This document shows, one piece after another, positions 4,689 to 6,364 of a DNA stretch of 6,364 bases. The stretch comes from DATDMG01 sp036518955 (GTDB taxonomy: Bacteria > Actinomycetota > Actinomycetes > Actinomycetales > Kineosporiaceae), in NCBI GenBank assembly GCA_036518955.1, contig DATDMG010000140.1, positions 1-6,364 on the forward strand, in the 5' to 3' direction. The position numbers and the translations under genes were made by a program. Numbering within the stretch: position 1 is the stretch's first letter; every line of letters begins with the position of its first letter. Below the pieces are notes generated by a model. It did not search any database and was not told the origin of the DNA. It saw only the letters and a list, made by a program, of their open reading frames with translations.

Positions 4689-6364
4689 ATGTCTGACTCC
4701 GTGCAGATGCCGGCCCTCGGCGAGAGCGTGAGCGAGGGCACGGTCACCCGCTGGCTGAAGCAGGTGGGAGACCGGGTAGAGCTCGACGAACCCCTGCTCG
4801 AGGTCTCGACCGACAAGGTCGACACCGAGATCCCTTCGCCCGTCGCCGGCGTCCTCGAGAAGATCCTCGTCGGCGAGGACGAGACCGTCTCCGTCGGCAC
4901 CGAACTGGCCGTGATCGGCAACGGCACACCCGGCAGCTCGGCGCCGGCGGACGCCGCTCGGAGCGAGAGCCCCGTGCCCGCCGCTGAGTCAGCCCCCGAA
5001 CCGGCCTCCCCTTCCTCGCCAGCGGCCGCGCCTTCACCAGCAACCACGCCATCGCCAGCGGCCACCCCCGCTGCCGCTCCGGTTGCCGCCGCGGACGGTC
5101 CGCCGCCCGAAGCGCCCTCCACGGATGCCGAACGCCCCGCCGCCGCGACGCACGCTGAGGCCGCAACCTCCGCCGAGGGGGCACGGGTCCAGATGCCTGC
5201 CCTCGGGGAGAGCGTCTCCGAGGGGACGGTGACGCGCTGGCTGAAGAAGGAGGGTGACAGCGTCGAGGTCGACGAGCCGTTGCTCGAGGTCTCGACGGAC
5301 AAGGTGGACACGGAGATCCCCTCTCCTGTGGCGGGTGTGATCCAGAAGATCCTGGTCGGCGAGGACGAAACGGTGGCCGTTGGCGCCGACCTGGTGGTCG
5401 TGGGAGAAGCTGGCGCCGGCTCACCGGCGCTCGTGGCCGAGTCCGCCCCGACTCTGCGGGCGCCTGCTCCGGTGCCCGCTTCGTCACCGCCCCCACCTCC
5501 ACAGGCTCCCGCATCGCCGCCGGCTCCCGCGGCCGCTCCGACAGCGCCGGTACCACCCGCACCCCGGGCCGCTCCGGCGCCCGCTCCGCCTCAGCCGATC
5601 GCGCCGACGGCCCAGGCCCCGGCGCAGACCGTGCCGACGGCCCGAGCAGCGTCGCCGGCCAACCTGACGGTGTATGTGACCCCACTCGTACGCCGACTGG
5701 CCGCGGACAACGACATCGATCTATCCACAGTGACCGGGACCGGCGTCGGCGGGCGGATCCGGAAGCAGGACGTGCTTGACGCGGCCGAAGCGAAGGCTGC
5801 CGAGGCCCGCCGTCAGGCCGAGGCCAGCCGTCAGGCCGAGGCCACAATCCCGAGGGCCGCACCGACAACTGTGTCGGTGCTCCGCGGGACGACAGTTCCG
5901 ATGTCCCGGCTCCGTAAGGTGATCGCCAAGCGGATGGTCGAGTCACTGCAGGTGTCCGCGCAGCTGACGACGGTCGTCGAGGTGGACATCACCCGGATCG
6001 CCAAGCTTCGGGCCCGGGCCAAGGCTGAGTTCGAGGCCCGCGAAGGGGTGAAGCTCTCCTTCCTGCCGTTCCTGGCGCTGGCAGCGGTCGAGGCCCTCAA
6101 GCAGTACCCCGTGGTCAACGCGAGCATTGACGGCGACAACATCGTCCACCACGCCGAGGAGAACCTCGGCATCGCGGTGGACACCGATCGCGGTCTCCTG
6201 GTCCCGGTCATCCACGGCGCCGGGGATCTCAACATCGCAGGTCTGGCACGCAAGATTACGGATCTGGCGGAGCGCACCCGCACCAACAAGATCACACCTG
6301 ACGAGATCAGCGGCGGGACCTTCACGCTGACCAACACCGGCAGCCGCGGTGCCCTGTTCGACAC
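4689..6364 (+). CDS. sucB: 2-oxoacid dehydrogenase E2 acyltransferase (SucB/AceF-type), 3' end cut by window edge
   Basis: Lipoylated core subunit that receives the acyl group from E1 and passes it to CoA, in the pyruvate or 2-oxoglutarate dehydrogenase complex. 558 codons are visible. Domains in order: lipoyl domain 1 (about 5-77, lipoyl lysine K43 in TDKVDTE); Ala/Pro/Ser linker (78-166); lipoyl domain 2 (167-239, K205); a second Pro/Ala-rich linker (240-327) with five prolines at 267-271; E3-binding domain (331-366, TPLVRRLAADNDIDL through GVGGRIRKQDVL); a charged Ala/Glu/Arg repeat (371-385); and the catalytic domain from about 400 (TVPMSRLRKVIAKRM) to the edge in LTNTGSRGALFDT. About 70 residues are missing, including the active-site HRxxDG motif. 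The architecture fits the actinobacterial family commonly named SucB. In mycobacteria and corynebacteria the orthologue serves pyruvate dehydrogenase (DlaT/AceF), so substrate is open. ATG 4689 follows AAGGAG and starts right at the lipoyl domain. Probably in an operon with lpdA. Confidence 0.95.
   Translation, partial: MSDSVQMPALGESVSEGTVTRWLKQVGDRVELDEPLLEVSTDKVDTEIPSPVAGVLEKILVGEDETVSVGTELAVIGNGTPGSSAPADAARSESPVPAAESAPEPASPSSPAAAPSPATTPSPAATPAAAPVAAADGPPPEAPSTDAERPAAATHAEAATSAEGARVQMPALGESVSEGTVTRWLKKEGDSVEVDEPLLEVSTDKVDTEIPSPVAGVIQKILVGEDETVAVGADLVVVGEAGAGSPALVAESAPTLRAPAPVPASSPPPPPQAPASPPAPAAAPTAPVPPAPRAAPAPAPPQPIAPTAQAPAQTVPTARAASPANLTVYVTPLVRRLAADNDIDLSTVTGTGVGGRIRKQDVLDAAEAKAAEARRQAEASRQAEATIPRAAPTTVSVLRGTTVPMSRLRKVIAKRMVESLQVSAQLTTVVEVDITRIAKLRARAKAEFEAREGVKLSFLPFLALAAVEALKQYPVVNASIDGDNIVHHAEENLGIAVDTDRGLLVPVIHGAGDLNIAGLARKITDLAERTRTNKITPDEISGGTFTLTNTGSRGALFD
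4701..4919 (+). repeat. Lipoyl domain 1 coding unit (paired with 5187-5405)
   Basis: Encodes residues 5-77 of E2. Its protein sequence differs from lipoyl domain 2 at 11 of 73 positions by my count, clustered in 25-32 and in the last strand; the lysine loop EVSTDKVDTEIPSPVAGV is identical. About half of the identical residues use different codons. Confidence 0.9.
5187..5405 (+). repeat. Lipoyl domain 2 coding unit (paired with 4701-4919)
   Basis: Encodes residues 167-239 of E2, offset by 162 residues from domain 1, with lipoyl lysine K205 at 5301-5303. Intact and presumably functional; it extends the number of lipoate carriers per E2 chain to two. Confidence 0.9.
5799..5843 (+). repeat. 18-bp in-frame tandem repeat, 2.5 copies, in the E2 gene
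   Basis: Units at 5799-5816 and 5817-5834 differ by a single base (CGC versus AGC), and a half unit follows at 5835-5843. They encode AEARRQ, AEASRQ, AEA (residues 371-385), a charged helix-prone segment between the E3-binding and catalytic domains. Near-identity at silent positions suggests recent expansion. Confidence 0.85.

Noticed and set aside
2495..5311. A 938-codon open frame on the minus strand opposite pepA, lpdA and the E2 gene
   Set aside because: It crosses four real genes, has low-complexity composition, and arises because GC-rich genes leave stop-free antisense frames. The sense products have complete catalytic motifs.
4744..5946. A 400-codon minus-strand open frame opposite the E2 gene
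   Set aside because: Arg/Pro-rich artefact of the Ala/Pro linkers read backwards.
1..6364. tRNA or rRNA genes, CRISPR arrays, insertion sequences, attachment sites, riboswitches, defence or toxin-antitoxin genes
   Set aside because: No matching repeats, conserved RNA cores, transposase or integrase motifs were seen; the window is ordinary core metabolism.

Overview
The window is about 70% or more G+C. It carries five protein-coding genes typical of a high-GC actinobacterium: codons end mostly in G or C, GTG starts occur, promoters look leaderless, and the proteins resemble actinobacterial (Streptomyces-, Frankia- or mycobacteria-like) enzymes. I cannot name genus or species from the sequence alone.

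Layout: (1) bases 1-913, minus strand: gcvT, the aminomethyltransferase (T-protein) of the glycine cleavage system, with its C-terminus cut off by the window edge. (2) bases 914-1031: a compact divergent promoter region in which both genes appear to start transcription at their start codon. (3) 1032-2585, plus strand: pepA, a complete leucyl aminopeptidase. (4) 2616-2969, minus strand, convergent with pepA: a small Arg-rich protein of 117 residues with no function I recognise. (5) 2970-3229: a divergent intergenic region with candidate promoters and small repeats. (6) 3230-4618, plus strand: lpdA, dihydrolipoamide dehydrogenase (E3). (7) 4689 to the right edge, plus strand: the E2 acyltransferase of a 2-oxoacid dehydrogenase complex (usually annotated sucB in actinobacteria, possibly aceF/dlaT by function), with two lipoyl domains, an E3-binding domain and most of the catalytic domain. 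Its C-terminal active-site motif lies beyond the window.

How the genes work together: three of the five act on protein-bound lipoate. E2 carries lipoate on two lysines, Lpd reoxidises it, and GcvT releases the aminomethyl group from lipoylated GcvH, a system that also needs Lpd. lpdA and the E2 gene are adjacent, co-directional and probably co-transcribed. From memory, the order gcvT (divergent), pepA/pepB, then dlaT/sucB followed by lipB and lipA is conserved in other actinobacteria, including Mycobacterium tuberculosis, so lipB and lipA would be expected to the right of this window.

I found no mobile element, CRISPR array, RNA gene, phage signature or toxin-antitoxin pair, and no evidence of a new multi-gene system. 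The points worth a second look are small: the paired leaderless promoters, the unassigned 117-residue protein and its candidate promoter, the two lipoyl domains with diverged codons, an 18-bp repeat inside the E2 gene, and which complex this E2 really serves.
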